DNA from: Acidobacteria bacterium UBA2999
GTDB lineage: Bacteria > Acidobacteriota > Vicinamibacteria > Vicinamibacterales > UBA2999
Reading direction: 5' to 3'
DNA: 64,000 nt
Assembly (NCBI GenBank): GCA_002346475.1
Contig: DDZV01000022.1
Coordinates: forward strand, 1-64,000
Shown piece by piece: positions 63,096-64,000 of this stretch. How positions within the stretch are numbered: the stretch's first letter is position 1; every line of letters begins with the position of its first letter. The translations under genes and the position numbers were made by a program. Under the pieces are notes generated by a model that did not search any database, was not told where the DNA came from, and saw nothing but the letters and a program-made list of their open reading frames with translations.

Positions 63096-64000
63096 ATGTC
63101 CAGGGTTAGTGCTTTTCGTGCACTTCGGCCAAAGCCAGAAGCTGTAGCACGGGTCGCTTCTGTGCCCTACGATGTTGTTAGTACCAACGAAGCAAAAGTG
63201 CTTGCGCATGACAATCCTCTAAGCGCGCTCCATATTTCAAGGGCTGAAATTGACCTTCCCGCTGACACAGATCCTTATTCTTCAGCGGTATATGAGCAAG
63301 CTGCCACGAACTTTGCCCTCCTGAAATCGAGTGCACCTCTCATCGTTGAAGAACAACCAAGTTTGTACATTTACCGGTTACGAATGGGTACACACGAACA
63401 AATAGGGGTAGCTGGATGCTACTCGCTAGATGACTACGATAAGAATGTAATTCGCAAGCACGAACACACGCGACGTGAGAAGGAAGACGATCGTACACAT
63501 CACATGCTTGAACTCCGTGCACAGATGGGCCCTGTCTTCTTGACTTATCGAGCCTCAACAACCGTGGATGCGCTTGTAAGCACTGTAGTGTCAACACAAC
63601 CACCGCTCTTTGATTTTATGGCTCCCGATCAAGTGCAACACACGCTTTGGCGAACTGAAGCATCTCAATCATCCTCACTCGTAGCTGCTTTCGAAGAAGT
63701 TCCAACCCTTTATATTGCTGACGGACATCATCGAGCAGCAAGCGCTTCTAGAGTTCGCCATCACTTGCGAGATACCTATAGTCGTGACGGAAAGTGGGAC
63801 ATGTTTTTGGCCGTGGCGTTTCCTGACGCCCAAGTACAGATCCTTCCTTACAACCGTGTAGTCAAAGATCTAGGTCCACACACTCGCGAATCATTCTTAA
63901 CTGCACTGCACGAACGAGGCACAGTGCGCGACGGAAACCCAGCAGAACCACAAGCAGGTGAAGTGTCTATGTATCTTGGGGATCGTTGGTACAGTGTTAG
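63096..64000 (+). CDS. DUF1015 family protein (cut by right edge)
   Basis: An open frame from ATG 63096 to the window end (301 codons, incomplete). The N-terminus MSRVSAFRALRPKPEAVARVASVPYDVV is the DUF1015 start. Internal hallmarks are HEHTRREKEDDRTHHM and YIADGHHRAASASR. DUF1015 proteins are often found near serine-synthesis genes and are also annotated as SerC-linked, but their function is not established. It begins 10 nt after the M23 stop and is probably co-transcribed with it. Confidence 0.9.
   Translation, partial: MSRVSAFRALRPKPEAVARVASVPYDVVSTNEAKVLAHDNPLSALHISRAEIDLPADTDPYSSAVYEQAATNFALLKSSAPLIVEEQPSLYIYRLRMGTHEQIGVAGCYSLDDYDKNVIRKHEHTRREKEDDRTHHMLELRAQMGPVFLTYRASTTVDALVSTVVSTQPPLFDFMAPDQVQHTLWRTEASQSSSLVAAFEEVPTLYIADGHHRAASASRVRHHLRDTYSRDGKWDMFLAVAFPDAQVQILPYNRVVKDLGPHTRESFLTALHERGTVRDGNPAEPQAGEVSMYLGDRWYSV

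Overview
The window looks like a chromosomal core region of an Acidobacteriota-like bacterium, possibly Vicinamibacteria-related. I estimate GC in the mid-40s by eye, which would be low for that group. This assignment is inference. It rests on the mix of a carboxypeptidase-regulatory/beta-barrel outer-membrane protein, many exported peptidases (S9, M28, M23), a PDZ-type multi-TM histidine kinase, a GlnRS, a split methylmalonyl-CoA mutase and a Tat-exported molybdenum hydroxylase. I see no phage, IS element, CRISPR array or tRNA gene.

Left edge (1-1.3 kb): the 5' end of a 16S rRNA gene on the minus strand, with its leader (boxA-like element and promoter). It is preceded by an unexpected solitary BglII/BstYI-type restriction endonuclease gene with its own promoter. 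1.3-11.9 kb (minus strand): a purine cluster transcribed as M16 peptidase-purB-purS-purQ-purL-purF-purM-purN-tyrS, with 4-nt overlaps in purS/purQ/purL. purD lies nearby at 14.6-15.9 kb. The RNA-modification genes rlmN and mtaB sit between them.

16-23.5 kb: rpsU, a double zinc-ribbon protein, a coiled-coil protein coupled to a GT4 glycosyltransferase, then a two-component system (NtrC-type regulator with a degenerate GAFTGA loop and a PDZ/multi-TM/GAF/PAS kinase). 23.6-26.7 kb: a plug-less outer-membrane barrel protein and an exported protein of unknown function. 27-29 kb: eno-gpmA (lower glycolysis). 29.5-33.4 kb: methylmalonyl-CoA mutase large subunit followed by two Opp-type ATPases and a secreted phosphatase-like protein. 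33.4-38.2 kb: a MacB/LolD-type ATPase, acetyl-CoA synthetase, myo-inositol-1-phosphate synthase and a methyltransferase.

38.2-46.6 kb: polA (proofreading motif lost, natural Tyr at the dNTP-selectivity position), a poly(A)-polymerase-type nucleotidyltransferase, serC, a CcdA-like protein, an AI-2E transporter and an aminotransferase. 47-52.7 kb: a three-subunit molybdenum hydroxylase operon (2Fe-2S, Mo-cofactor and FAD subunits) with a small Cys/His-rich protein, an exported DUF1326 protein and an SDR. 52.7-64 kb: a MetF-like reductase coupled to a DPP4-type peptidase, a second aminotransferase, glnS, rmuC, an M28 peptidase, an M23 lipoprotein and a DUF1015 gene cut by the right edge.

The region is mostly housekeeping. 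The most distinctive points are the lone restriction enzyme, the altered NtrC-type regulator, the PolA active-site residues and the extra small proteins in the molybdenum hydroxylase operon.
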